A stretch of 64,000 nucleotides of DNA from Serpula lacrymans var. lacrymans S7.9 (taxonomy: Eukaryota > Basidiomycota > Agaricomycetes > Boletales > Serpulaceae): contig NW_006763294.1 in the NCBI RefSeq assembly GCF_000218685.1, positions 1,405,712 through 1,469,711 of the forward strand, in the 5' to 3' direction. Position 1 is the first letter of the stretch, and every line of letters starts with the position of its first letter. Positions 37,331 to 47,603 of the stretch are shown in pieces. A program made the position numbers and the translations under genes. The notes under the pieces were generated by a model. That model was not told the origin of the DNA. It was given only the letters and a program-made list of their open reading frames with translations, and did not search any database.

Positions 37331-37579
37331 GCTATCAAAATTGTTGTACATACCTGTATAAATAGTATCCGGTATAGACGAGGTGGTTTACTTGTGATGT
37401 CCCCCGAACCGAAATGGTGTAGAAATAGATTTCCGAGTGCAATGTTGATCTCCTTACTATATACAATAATACACAATGATACATGTACATGACACCATAT
37501 CTCAATATGAATGAAACATTAAATAGTATTGGCCTGGTATACTATATAAACACAATTCACATTCATCACTGAATACCAT

Positions 37580-38290
37580 AGTTGCTCATGTAGCAGAATA
37601 AACGTCAACCATAAGACTGGTATAAAATGGTTTGGTCAGACAAACCTGTACTGCACAATATGGTTTCTGTGTACCATATCTGTACAATTGGTTTGGTACT
37701 CCCCGATCATATCTAGTATGGTCAGACAATTCTGTACTGCAACTGCACAATATGGTTCCTGGAAACCATCCTGGGTAGTATGGTTTCTGTGTACCATATC
37801 TAGCAGTATGGTCAGACAATTCTGTACTGCAACTGCACAATATGGTGTTAGTTTTGGTGATTCTGCACCTTTGTGCTACCTATATATTTTCATTCCTTTC
37901 TCTATCTATTCTTCTATCATTCACTATTGATTGTGTTTTCTATTATTTCGCCTTTGTGGCTGCTTTGTTTACCTTTGTTTACAAAACTTCGGACAGTACT
38001 GCAGAGTCCAATGCTTCCTATTCTCTAGTTACTCACATTGGACTCTAGGTACTGTATACCTGTCATACTCTCTAATAATATAGTTACTCACATTGGACTC
38101 TAGTTCCAGTCCCTGATTGCTCTCAGCAAGTGGCTAGACACTTCCTTCAAGCTTTGTTCTTAATATATGGTTTCTGTGTACAATATCTAGCAGTATGGTC
38201 AGACAATTCTATACTGCAACTGCACAATATGGTTTCTGTGTACCATATCTGTACAATTGGTTTGGTATTATTGCACAATTGCACAGTTGC
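37580..38290. repeat. imperfect tandem repeat with CACAATATGGT and TATGGTCAGACAAT words
   Basis: A unit of roughly 60-110 bp recurs at about 37650-37700, 37720-37850 and 38165-38270, built from CTGCACAATATGG, TTCTGTGTACCATATCT, AGTATGGTCAGACAATTC and TGTACAATTGGTTTGG. A separate word, GTTACTCACATTGGACTC, occurs twice at about 38026 and 38084. Inverted ACCATAT words are included, so parts could fold. Confidence 0.6.
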
Positions 38291-38569
38291 AAGACCACGT
38301 GGTAGTCATGTGGAACCACATTTTTTTTTTGGTTAGTTTGCAAGGCTAACATGGTTTTTTGTGTCGGACCACAGTGTGGCACAGTGAAATGAGACTCGAG
38401 GGTTCAAATCCTTGCTCTGTTTTTGTTTTGATATAATTTTGTTCACACAATATTGCCATATTGAATACTAGCAAGCTTTTTGTTTCGGATCAGTGATTTG
38501 CACAATTTCTTTGGTTTGCATGAAGTTAGCCTGTAGGAAAATTGTTTCGACTATTCAGCTGTTCTATAA

Positions 38570-39760
38570 CTAGTCTGACTCTGATGATTCTGAAGGTGTG
38601 GCTTCTCTGGGAGAGGAGTAGCTAATAGGATTGTGATGAGAATAATGTGTGGCAAAACTTGCACTAGTGCCCGATTCCAACCCAAAAACTTCCTTGTCTT
38701 CGCCATCCTTCTCAGCAAGAGTGTGCAATTTATCCACTGCACAACCAATAAACTGGCGCAATAATGTTTTTTGGGCTTCTGTGTTCTTGCTTTTGTAGGA
38801 GTAGAACTGGTCGATATTTATTCCAAAATCCTGCATTGCCTCATATAGAAAGTAGCGCAAGCGTGGCGGAATCACTTGGTCCTTCAAACTCTCCTTGTTG
38901 TTTCCTTCAGCGTCTGTGGCTCGCAGACATTTCCACAAGTAGAAGTCAAATAGGGCAGCGTCCTCTGGACATCCACAATGGAGATGATCGGCCACACAAT
39001 GGAGCCGGTTTTGTTGTTGTCTTGGTGGAAGAGACATATGATATTCTCGCAGTTGGTGGTCAGACAGTGCAGAGCAAGCTGGCGTGAGGTTTGTGCAGCT
39101 TCAGGGAGATGATCAGCACTTGCCCTAATATGTGCTCGAATGACAGGATCAATCGTTGATCTGTTTGGATTTTGAAGAAATTTCTTGATCTCCAGTTGTC
39201 CCCGCCTTTCTTTTTCTACAGCATCAAATCAGTCACTGGCAATCTTTTTTTGTTATATTATTACCTTCTGATGTCTCGTCCTTTTGAGGTGGGCGACTTC
39301 CTTCTTTTTGTCTGGCTTTCCTCTTTTTCTTGGGTCCTTTATCAATGTCCTCGTCATCTCCTCCATCAATTAAGTCTTCATTTTGTCCTCTTTTTTTCCC
39401 TGACTCTTTTTTCATCTGTTCAAGCTCTGCTTCCACCTTCGCTAACTTTGCAGCCAGATCAGCTTGTCCTCCAGACCCCTCTTCTTCAACTAGGCTGTCC
39501 CGACCTTCTGCTGGAACCTTGTGTTCCTCGCCCCCTTCCTTTTGTTGAGCCTCAAGCTCCCCCTGCTCTCGTTTTGTGACCTCGCAAACTGCAACTTCAC
39601 CTTCTGCGGCCTTGTGTTCGGCCACAATTTCTCCCGCCCCCCCCGCTGTGTCTTCCTGCGCCTCACATTCCTTGTTGGTTTTATTGCCCTCATCATGTTC
39701 TCCTTCAACACTTCTGGTATTTCTTTGCTGATTTTTGTTGTCTAGAATAGGTAATGTCAT
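38570..39760 (-). pseudogene. mobile-element-associated charged/coiled-coil gene, frame-disrupted
   Basis: ATG at 39760 (MTLPILDNKNQQRNTRS) opens a very acidic and basic region with a predicted coiled coil (LAAKLAKVEAELEQMKKES) and a Lys-rich patch (KGPKKKRKARQKEG). A GTAATA donor and TGTAG acceptor lead to KKFLQNPNRSTIDPVIRAHI, TSRQLALHCLTTNCENIICL and GSIVWPIISI. The continuing good protein (DAALFDFYLWKCLRATD, PPRLRYFLYEAMQDF) is in another frame, so a frameshift lies near 38955. It ends at 38570. I recognise no enzyme; the setting suggests element cargo. Extra exons may lie at 40.6-40.9 kb. Confidence 0.55.
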
Positions 39761-39781
39761 ATGTTTCTACCCTTTTCTTGA

Positions 39782-40583
39782 ACATCAGGAAAAATGAGGG
39801 TAGCTATATAGAGCTCTATAGCACTATAAATACTCATAAAGCTGTTGTAATGGTCAAACCTGTTATAGAACCTCTGCCATCTATAGAGCCTCATATAGCT
39901 CTATAAATGCTCTAATAGATGTTGGAAATTGTCGTGTGGCTGATTGAAAAAAATAAACACAGACAGGATTTGAACTCTTAACCTACTAGTCAGCTCTTAG
40001 GTGACTAAGCAACCTACAGCCACACATCACATTTATCCACTACACCATGAGAGCTTATAAAATGTATTATACAGGTGTTATATATTGACCTTTTATGGAC
40101 TTAGATTATATTTTTACTCATTGTCACTACTTATATTTGGATAAATCATTATTCTTATTTTGTGAGTATCAGGGATACAAACTACTATTTCACTAATACA
40201 AGCTACATAATTCATTAATACTGTATGATTTAGTAACCCTTTTAAGCACCTTAAACTATATTATAACTATGACCTTCACAGCTATAGGAGCTATATAGGC
40301 TGCTATAGGCTATAAGAGCCCTTATAGTACCTTGCCTATAATAATATACTTGACTCCAAACACTTCTGGCCTCTTTCTATTATTGAACAAGTTTATTAGA
40401 TTAATCCAGAGTTTGAGGGAATCATAGATACTTCTCCCCTTGGTTAAAATTTTGCCTACTACTGTGCTATAAGAGCTATAAGAGCTATGATTGCACTGAT
40501 AGTACTATAGTTTCTATGAATGTGTTTATATATATAGGTGGTGGCTATATAGCGCTATATAGCAAAAGGGTTTTTCCTGATGT
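39782..40583. mobile_element. 802-bp terminal-inverted-repeat element (MITE-like)
   Basis: The left end reads ACATCAGGAAAAA and the right end TTTTTCCTGATGT, a perfect 13-bp inverted repeat; subterminal GCTATATAG words are also inverted. The interior is full of short palindromes made of AGCTATA and TATAGAGCTCTATA and contains a tRNA-like sequence. There is no coding capacity. It may sit in an intron between exons near 40.6 kb and the gene at 38570-39760. No clear target-site duplication was found. Confidence 0.6.
39955..40055 (-). other. tRNA-like sequence with A and B boxes
   Basis: On the minus strand TGGTGTAGTGG fits the polymerase III A box, and GTTCAAATCC about 72 bases later fits the B box. 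The spacing would suit a class II tRNA with a long variable arm, but I could not fold a complete acceptor stem. It lies inside the inverted-repeat element, so it is probably a tRNA-derived SINE-like piece or a pseudo-tRNA. Confidence 0.45.
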
Positions 40584-40599
40584 CAACATGTTCTACTTT

Positions 40600-40948
40600 A
40601 CCTCTTTTTGCAGCCTGTAGTCTTTCTTTTGCATGGAGCTGTTCCTTTTCGTTGTGAGTTCAGATTGGGCGGTGATCAAAGGGCCTTTCAAAAGGTAAGC
40701 TCAACTCTGTCAAGCCTGCAGTGATACTAACGTACCTACTCCACCACCTCTCTGTTTTTTCCCTCTCTTCTTAACGATCTCCTTGATTTCAGCTTTTTTT
40801 TCGGCAATTTTTTGATCAAACTCTGCTGCTACATTCCTCATGTCTTTGTGAGTGACCTGTTGCCTGGCTAATAGTCACCAGTAAATGAATCACTGACTAT
40901 TCCTATAAATCACAGGTTCTCACCTTGGACTCGTTTGGGAACAAACAT
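40600..40948 (-). CDS. possible 5' exons of the coiled-coil element gene
   Basis: ATG at 40948 gives MFVPKRVQ, spliced (GTGAGA to TATTAG) to ARQQVTHKDMRNVAAEF and KIAEKKAEIKEIVKKRGKK, then a further piece LITAQSELTTKRNSSM. The splice signals are good and the charged coiled-coil character matches the downstream frame starting at 39760. The intervening intron would contain the 802-bp inverted-repeat element. Whether these belong to one gene is inference. Confidence 0.35.
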
Positions 40949-41874
40949 TGTGAAATGTCAGCGAGGGAATGAAGACAAGGCCTTTATTAGTTAGTCAAGC
41001 ACGATCTTTAATGATAGTATGGTAGATATATTGAAACATTTTTTTTGATGATCGTTGCTTGTATAGTTGAGCGCCAATGAACCATATTCAAACCTTGCGA
41101 TGGACCGCATTGTGCACCAAATGCTAATTCCGATGTCTGTTCATTACATCTGGGTGCTGACAAATATTATTGCTGATGCCATCGGCAAATCGCACCGAGT
41201 TCAGCAAGTTGCCCTGGTGCTGCACACCAAAATCTCAATACTCCATTATGATATCTTCATCATGAGCAACAATAGTCAAATCAGCACTGGCCTGGATTCT
41301 AGCCCCTGCAAAAGTCCTCCGGGGCGAGCATAGCTTATTGGCTTGCAAGCAATTTATGGTACCATGGGACGACAGAACTTAGTACTACAGTTGGTTGGAC
41401 CAAACAATGTTCCCCGCTTACCTGTTTCCAGCCAATGGCCAATCAATTGACAGGTGGTCCTCAAGGTCTTGGGGCTCCACCAAATCCTGCAAGCCCAAGA
41501 CTGGCTACTCATGCTATACATCCCCATCAAGGTCAGCCATTGGGTCTGCCTCAAGGTCAGATGCCAATGCAGTAGAATATTATGTTAGTCATAGTGTTAA
41601 ATTTGACATGCTTGAACGCTATTACAAGTATCTGACATTTGAGACATTTTCGTAGTACATGCAAGAAGACCCATACACTACTGCTCCTTATCCTGGCTGG
41701 GGATATGCTATGCAAACTCACTCTATACAATAATGTCCTCAATGTCATTAAATAGCATGCGGCCAGACAGAAGGACATGATACCAAAGTGTCAGTACATG
41801 TCAGTGGTGAGCCAATAATCTCGAAGATTGTTTCTAAACTTACCATTTTCCACAGCGCCTGCATCATAGGCTAT

Positions 41875-41930
41875 GATAGTGATTAGCCGTTGATCACATG
41901 ATGTCATGGGATCGACAACTGATCACTATC
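41875..41930. repeat. 56-bp hairpin repeat, copy 1
   Basis: The arms GATAGTGATTAGCCGTTGAT and GATCGACAACTGATCACTAT are near-perfect inverted repeats around a palindromic centre CATGATGTCATG. Related to the hairpin at 42110-42169. Confidence 0.6.
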
Positions 41931-42109
41931 TAGTACAGTTTTTGTCATCAGCAGACATACCACTCCTTCTAAAGGATTGTCAGACACTGTGAAAACAGGA
42001 TAAGGACAAGACAACAGAAGAAGGAGCCGTGCTACATGTCATAAATGGTGAGCTCAAAGGATATATTCACAAATTTACTGTGGTCGGCGGTACCTGACCA
42101 ATGTAGGCT

Positions 42110-42169
42110 GTGATATTGATCAGTCCTTGATCACATGATATCATGAGATTGACGACTGATCAATACCAC
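42110..42169. repeat. 60-bp hairpin repeat, copy 2
   Basis: The arms GTGATATTGATCAGTCCTTG and CGACTGATCAATACCAC are inverted around CATGATATCATG. It has the same architecture as copy 1, 235 bp upstream, with diverged arm sequence that stays complementary. Confidence 0.6.
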
Positions 42170-42213
42170 ATATATACAGTATGACCGTAGAGTTGTTTGT
42201 TTCTGGCTATCAG

Positions 42214-42782
42214 CATGTCGGACATGATACAAAGACTAAATGATAAAGGTGCATGCCATACTACATACATAGATTCATTTTTAATGTCTTTTTCTATAAC
42301 AGGTACAGCAACTACTACCACTACCACTATGATTACAACATCAAATAATTGTAGTGTCACAACCACAACCACAACCAGTACAACCACCTCCACTACGAAG
42401 AATCGACAGAGGTCGGCGCAACGATTGCAGCGCAACCACATAGTCTTGCCACCACCCCTCAACAACTCAACGCCTAGGGTTGTTGACAGAGATGTTGACA
42501 ATCCAGGTATCCCACATCCTGATAATGTCAGTGCCCCAGATTTCTGTGGGGTGGGGTATTTTATTCATGGTAAGTCCAGTACAGACCCATGACTTACGTG
42601 TTGGGATTGATCACTCTGGAAGGGATGATGTCTCAGTTTGCGTCAACGGTGTTTCAGGAAATGTATATAAGAAGTATGGTACATTTCAAGAGGCTATTGT
42701 GAAGTACAGGCGGAACTATTTGCTAAACCGCCTGCATGCTGTTCCTAGGCCTGGAGGGCCGGTTGTCATGCACCAAAGTTGA
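42214..42782 (+). pseudogene. viroplasmin / RNase H1 N-terminal-like domain fragment
   Basis: ATG at 42214 (MSDMIQRLNDK), a Thr-rich stretch encoded by ACN repeats, then a frame change leads to VCVNGVSGNVYKKYGTFQEA and IVKYRRNYLLNRLH. The NGVSG-x-x-YK-x-Y-x-TF-x-EA pattern is the RNase H1 N-terminal (caulimovirus viroplasmin-like) hybrid-binding domain seen often in mushroom proteins. Its first half is weak (RVGIDHSGRDDVS) and out of frame with the start, so it needs unrecognised splicing or is decayed. Its last bases lie in the 1.8 kb inverted repeat. Confidence 0.45.
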
Positions 42783-44573
42783 TTGGTAGCATGGACAGGT
42801 GTCAATAACGAAGCAAAATATTCAAAAAAGACTAGCCTTTGCGCCACACAGGCACAGTGCCACATGGAATAGTAATTAATATTGCCTTTTTCGAACTTGT
42901 GGCTGATCAGCACCACCTCTATTAGGCAATCCCAGTCACGCTCACCTTTGCTTTTCCATTAGGTACTTTCGGCATTTCGGCATTTCGGCAAATTTTCGCG
43001 TCGCCACTGGCTACACATTGCATTGCACCCTCGCTTTTGTCGTTTCTCTTACTCCCCTTCCTTTGCCTAGCCCCACCATGGGCCCCTTCCTCTCCTTTTT
43101 ATTCTCACCCGACAGTCGTTTCTGGATCCCCATTCTAATCCACTTTTTCGTCACCTCCACCCTCCTCCTCCTCATCTTATTTGCACCCCCACCATTTCTG
43201 ATGTCACCACTTCCTATCCGCTTCCGTCGCCAATCCATTGACTACCACGTGCCACTGCTGATATCAGCAAAGCCCCGGCGGCTGGTCCAAATAGGGCAAC
43301 AGGTCCATCTTCATGACGTCGATCTGCCATCATATACTATCAAAACATCGGTCGCTCGTCTTGCCTGGTTGGAGCGTGGGTGGGTAGTTTTTGAGCTGGA
43401 GAAGGTTCATCCCCTTGTGTCACCCATGTTCATCGCTGTCCCATTCACTTGGGTACACTTATCTTTTGTCCATCGTCTTTGCTACAGCTACACCTACCAC
43501 ACGCTGCCTGGGACTCACTTGTTCCAAATTGGAACTACTCCTCTCCCTCCCTCGTTTGATCAGGTGGTCCAACACAACCAGTCCATTGGTAAGGCCATGG
43601 AACTGTCGGATTTGGACTAGGTGGTGGACCGGTGGCTCCAGTTTCTTTTTCTTCAGCAGAACATTCATTTACAGTGCGATTATTTTTGATTTTTGAATCA
43701 TTTTTATGGACACATATTTTTTAGAATGTCTGACTGACAATAAAGGAACTGTGTTGATACTGATAGTGTTTTGCCTTGCCCTTTTTTTACTGCATCTTCC
43801 CATGACATCATGATTTTCCTACTCTCTTTTTGCTATTGGACTTTACTTTATGGCTGTACAAACCTGTGACATTACTCACAGCATTCATTGTTCTATCCCT
43901 TTCTTTTCCTTTTTTGACAATCTTATCCTGTACTACCTACGCAGGATTTGTCAGCGTACATTCCTTCCTTCATGTTCTTTCTCATTCTTTTTGCACAGCT
44001 ATACTGTGCATAGCCTACTTTTCTTTTACTATATAAACCCCTGTATTTTACCTTGTAAAACAAGAACTCCAATCCAGACTTCTTCTCTAATCTCAAGTTC
44101 ACTACTCTCTGCTACTTGTGATCCAGTGTGGTCACAACACTTCCCACTGCTACCACTGTCAACTGCTGTCATCATCACTTCCCACTTTTGAAGTTATTGT
44201 CATCCCTTTCGATTAGAGTCCTTCTGAGCACTACAGTTTGTGCGTCAGGAGCCTGCTATCACTGGGAACGTCATCATATTGTCATTCTTAAACCTACCTT
44301 GTGCTACGATTAGCAAGGTAGTGCTCGTCTATACTCGCCACAAAGCCCCTATCTTTCTATATTCCAACTATCCCTCCTCTTCAAAACCCACACCCATACA
44401 TCTCTGGGTTTTACTTTGAAGGATCCTCATACATACCACACCATGAACAACCAGAGCACCCACTGTTCTAGGAGGCAAAGCCCATAAACAAGTTCTGTGG
44501 AATCTGGGAGGATTGTGTGTTAGTTTGTTTTTGTGTGTGGTTTCTAACAACAGTTCTCATCATCGACACCGTT
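42765..44573 (+). repeat. 1.8 kb inverted repeat, left arm
   Basis: This segment recurs in reverse orientation at 51430-53218 with few differences. Its left boundary is in the end of the viroplasmin-like fragment, and its right boundary is at the CATCGACACCG region near 44573. It carries one intact open frame (43078-43620) and a CT-rich downstream part. Confidence 0.9.
43078..43620 (+). CDS. 180-residue membrane-anchored protein of unknown function, left-arm copy
   Basis: The ATG at 43078 lies in a good context (CACCATGG). An N-terminal hydrophobic helix (IPILIHFFVTSTLLLLILF) is followed by a soluble part with PIRFRRQSIDYHVPLLIS, VQIGQQVHLHDVDLPSYTIK, LAWLERGWVVFELEKVHPL and HTLPGTHLFQIGTTPLPPSF, ending MELSDLD. 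There is no intron. The copy in the right arm (52389-52931) has exactly the same length and differs by only a few substitutions, none disrupting the frame. I do not recognise the family; it is probably element cargo. Confidence 0.6.
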   Translation: MGPFLSFLFSPDSRFWIPILIHFFVTSTLLLLILFAPPPFLMSPLPIRFRRQSIDYHVPLLISAKPRRLVQIGQQVHLHDVDLPSYTIKTSVARLAWLERGWVVFELEKVHPLVSPMFIAVPFTWVHLSFVHRLCYSYTYHTLPGTHLFQIGTTPLPPSFDQVVQHNQSIGKAMELSDLD

Positions 44574-44878
44574 CTGGCCGAGGGATCCATATCCCCCACA
44601 AGACCCACAAGACGCAAGCTCGGAGTCTTCGAGTACAGATCTGTGGAGCGAGCTGGAGGATCTCTTGGTAGAATTTTGCCAGGTGGTTCTAGATTAATCT
44701 ATATGTAATCTGTAGCATACAGGCCTGCCGCTTTCCTTCAGAAATATATCTGATGTGTCATTTAAACTTAGGAAAATTCATATTTTTACAACTTAGCATA
44801 GATACGGCCAATGTAGGAATGGTAGGCAATCATTCACAAATTTATTGTCATCACCACTATATCAAATGAAACTACACA

Positions 44879-45420
44879 TTAAGGCAACCCCAGCCGGCTT
44901 CTGTATTCAGAGATCAATGCATCTTTTTCTGCAAGGTCAACCTGTTGTCTAGCTAACTCAGCCTCTGCCCGTTCCTTAGACTGATTAGCTTCCGAGAGTT
45001 TTTGCGACAACTCGATGGCATCGGTTCGCCGAGCATTCTGAAGGTTGTTGATAGTGTCAGCAAATGAGTTCACAATCTGGTTAGTGTCAGCCTTGGCCTC
45101 ACGATGCAAGCGAGGAGATGTGTAGTGGATAAAATGGACATTGGCCTGGGGATGCTGGGCTGCTAAAAGCAGCCAGCAATTTGTTCCGTGCAAGAGACGT
45201 TTGGCCTGTCAGTAGAGCACATTAGCAAGGGATGATAAGTGAGCAACAAGATACCTTACACGCACAACCAGATCCTCCATGCATCTTGCAAACCGTGCAG
45301 ATGCTTGTTTTGATGTCATCAAAAAGGGTCTGAGCTGTGTGGTACGTAGAATAGCTTGATATAAAAGATTTTGTCAACTACAAATTAGCACAAAATATGA
45401 ATCACTCACGCCAATCACTC
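44879..45420 (-). CDS. coiled-coil protein in element nest, 5' end uncertain
   Basis: An upstream exon near 45260-45390 reads TAQTLFDDIKTSICTVCKMH and GGSGCAC. An intron then leads to HGTNCWLLLAAQHPQANVHF, TSPRLHREAKADTNQIVNSF and a long coiled coil (ELSQKLSEANQSKERAEAEL, ARQQVDLAEKDALISEYRSR), stopping after LGLP at 44879. The start codon was not fixed. The gene lies just outside the 5' LTR of the Gypsy element. Function unknown. Confidence 0.45.
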
Positions 45421-45510
45421 GCACCTCTCTTTGCTCCCTCAACGCAACCATAAAGTGGGTTTTTCAGGCTGATTCAATGGCGGTTTTGGCGAGTTCCCGT
45501 ATAGCTACTG

Positions 45511-45928
45511 TGTTACGATAACACAATTTCCGCACATTTCCTTTCTTTTCATTCTCCGCTTTAACTTTGTACTTTAGCTTTCGCACATGGCGCCACGCGG
45601 CATTTCCCCTTTTTGTTCTAAACTCCTCTTTCTCGCGCCGCGTTGCCTTTTTTCTTATTTTAGATTCTACTCTCTCACGCAGTGGAGCTGGCCATACGGG
45701 CTAGGCCCTATGACATCATCAGCCACTGCCTCTATCAACTGTATAGTACATATGTACAAACAAACCTGTAGTAGTATATATACCCCAATAAATCCAGGAG
45801 ACTCCTCAGCGAGTCCTCCTGTTGTTAACCAACAAACTCTCTGCAGCTCAAGGGGTAACCACTCCCTCACCATCTTCCTTATAGTGTGTTTCTGTGTGCG
45901 CCAGAGTAACTAACTCTTGGTTGTTACA
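45511..45928 (+). repeat. 5' long terminal repeat
   Basis: It starts TGTTACGATAACAC and ends GGTTGTTACA (TG...CA). Its first 120 or so bases match 51303-51430. A TATA-like word (AGTATATATACC) near 45773 could be its promoter. Confidence 0.88.
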
Positions 45929-46443
45929 TTAGGACTCGCTCTTTCTACTCTCTCGCACATTTGTGCAAAAAGTCCCACTGGGCACCCGGACTCCAGGGTG
46001 AAGGAGATTGGTTATTGGTTGGAAATATCCCGCATAGCAGATAGGTGCGCTCTTTGCGACGGCCTTGTAGTGCTTTGGGAGAAGAACCAAAACTGTTGAT
46101 ACGCGGCCTCCAGCGTTAAGGGGAGTACTTAGCTCAGCAGTCGGTGTGGAACCTCTGTTGATTAGATTTTAAAAATACAAACTTCTTCTTCAAATACCTC
46201 TGACCAGGCCGGGCACTTGCCTCCGCCAGTTGGAGAAGGGTTGACAGCTTAACAAGTGGACCACCCCCTGACAACCGTTCGGACCAGGGTTTCTTACGAA
46301 TAACTTTTATATACTTTCCAAATACTATAGTGTGGGTAGTCGGAGATTGAGATCCGATACTCAGCTGGGAAGAGGTTGATCCGCGGATAGCAAGCGGGGA
46401 CCCCCAGTTACCTTTTTTTACTTTACAAAGAGAACAAGTCGAC

Positions 46444-47505
46444 ATGTTGTCGCAACCAGATATGAATGCGTTGCTGCACGCTATGCGTACGCAGATCGCA
46501 ACATTAACCTTGCAACTCGCCGAGCTACAGACAAACCCCCCTGTAGCAAACCCCTCAGTGGAAAAGAAATTCAACAAGAAAGTCAAAATCATTGCTGACC
46601 CCGGCGCCTTTGAAGGAGACAGAGCGCAATTTGCCGAGTGGTGGATCAAGCTTCAGATTTGGGTCAAGGCAAACTGGGACGTGTTTGCCGACAATTTTGA
46701 GGTAGCCACTGCGGTGCTATCTCGACTAAAAGGACCTGTGGCGGGTCAATACGCCCAAGTAAGACTTCAGGAGTGCTACACTACGGGAGTGTGGCCAACC
46801 TGGGAGGATCTCAAGAAGGAGATCAAAAAATACTTCAAACCACAAGCTGAGCGTGACTGGGCGCGTCAGCAAATCCGTTCCTTCAAACAAGGAAACATGA
46901 GGACGGATGATTACGTCACCAAGTTCCTGGCCCTTTCCATCCAAGGAGGGCTTGGAAATGAACATGCAGTGGAACTGCTAGAACGCAATGTGAACCCTCG
47001 CATTGCAGAGCAGATCTACCTGCAAGATACGAGGAACGAGAACTTGTCCCTAGCAGCCGAGGAAGTACATCGAGTCGGTAGAGCCATGGAGCTTTACCAG
47101 ATGCACCAAGGTGGCGGGTCCACCACCAGTAACAACGAATCCCAGAGGCGCCCTGGGTCATCAAACCAATATAAACATTCTCACGGGTTCAAGCCGTTTG
47201 GGCTGCAACCAGGGCAGGGAGCCCCCATGGATATTGGCGCGGTCCAAGAGGGACAGATGCGCAGATTCAAGGGGAACTGCTGCAATTGCGGCCAAAAGGG
47301 GCACATGTCTCGAGACTGCAGAAAAGGAGTGCAGGCCGCTCAACAAAAAAATAATCAAGGGCGCCAGGCGCGCCAATTAGAAACCGAAACACCGGACGAT
47401 CAGCTCCTGACTCTGGCCGGTCGTTCGTACGACGAAATCCGGGCCTTCTTTTACGATCAGCAAACTGCAGAAATGAAGGTCCAGGGAAAAGAGTTCAGAG
47501 CTTAG
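46444..47505 (+). CDS. retrotransposon Gag polyprotein
   Basis: Structural protein of the virus-like particle. The ATG at 46444 starts a 353-residue intact frame. The retrotransposon Gag core includes FEGDRAQFAEWWIKLQIWV and PTWEDLKKEIKKYFKPQAER; a CCHC zinc knuckle (CCNCGQKGHMSRDC) near residue 278 binds RNA. It ends with a Gln-rich tail at 47505. Pol follows in another frame after a stop near 47529, so expression of pol would need internal initiation or bypass. This is the best preserved part of the element. Confidence 0.92.
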   Translation: MLSQPDMNALLHAMRTQIATLTLQLAELQTNPPVANPSVEKKFNKKVKIIADPGAFEGDRAQFAEWWIKLQIWVKANWDVFADNFEVATAVLSRLKGPVAGQYAQVRLQECYTTGVWPTWEDLKKEIKKYFKPQAERDWARQQIRSFKQGNMRTDDYVTKFLALSIQGGLGNEHAVELLERNVNPRIAEQIYLQDTRNENLSLAAEEVHRVGRAMELYQMHQGGGSTTSNNESQRRPGSSNQYKHSHGFKPFGLQPGQGAPMDIGAVQEGQMRRFKGNCCNCGQKGHMSRDCRKGVQAAQQKNNQGRQARQLETETPDDQLLTLAGRSYDEIRAFFYDQQTAEMKVQGKEFRA

Positions 47506-47603
47506 GTCACTTGGGTGCCTTCGCTCCATGAAACAATGAAGTAAACCACAACAAAGTGGCCCCTGCTCCGGGGTGTTGCACAAGCAATAACGGAAAGACG
47601 GGG

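Larger units (their letters stand above)
40949..42213. other. non-coding part of mobile-element nest
   Basis: No gene supported. The short open frames start at weak codons and lack motifs. Two hairpin repeats near 41.9 and 42.1 kb are the only structure I see. Confidence 0.4.

Noticed and set aside
38380..38420. GGTTCAAATCC resembling a tRNA B box on the plus strand
   Set aside because: No A box at a proper distance and no foldable stem; at most a fragment of a tRNA-derived repeat.
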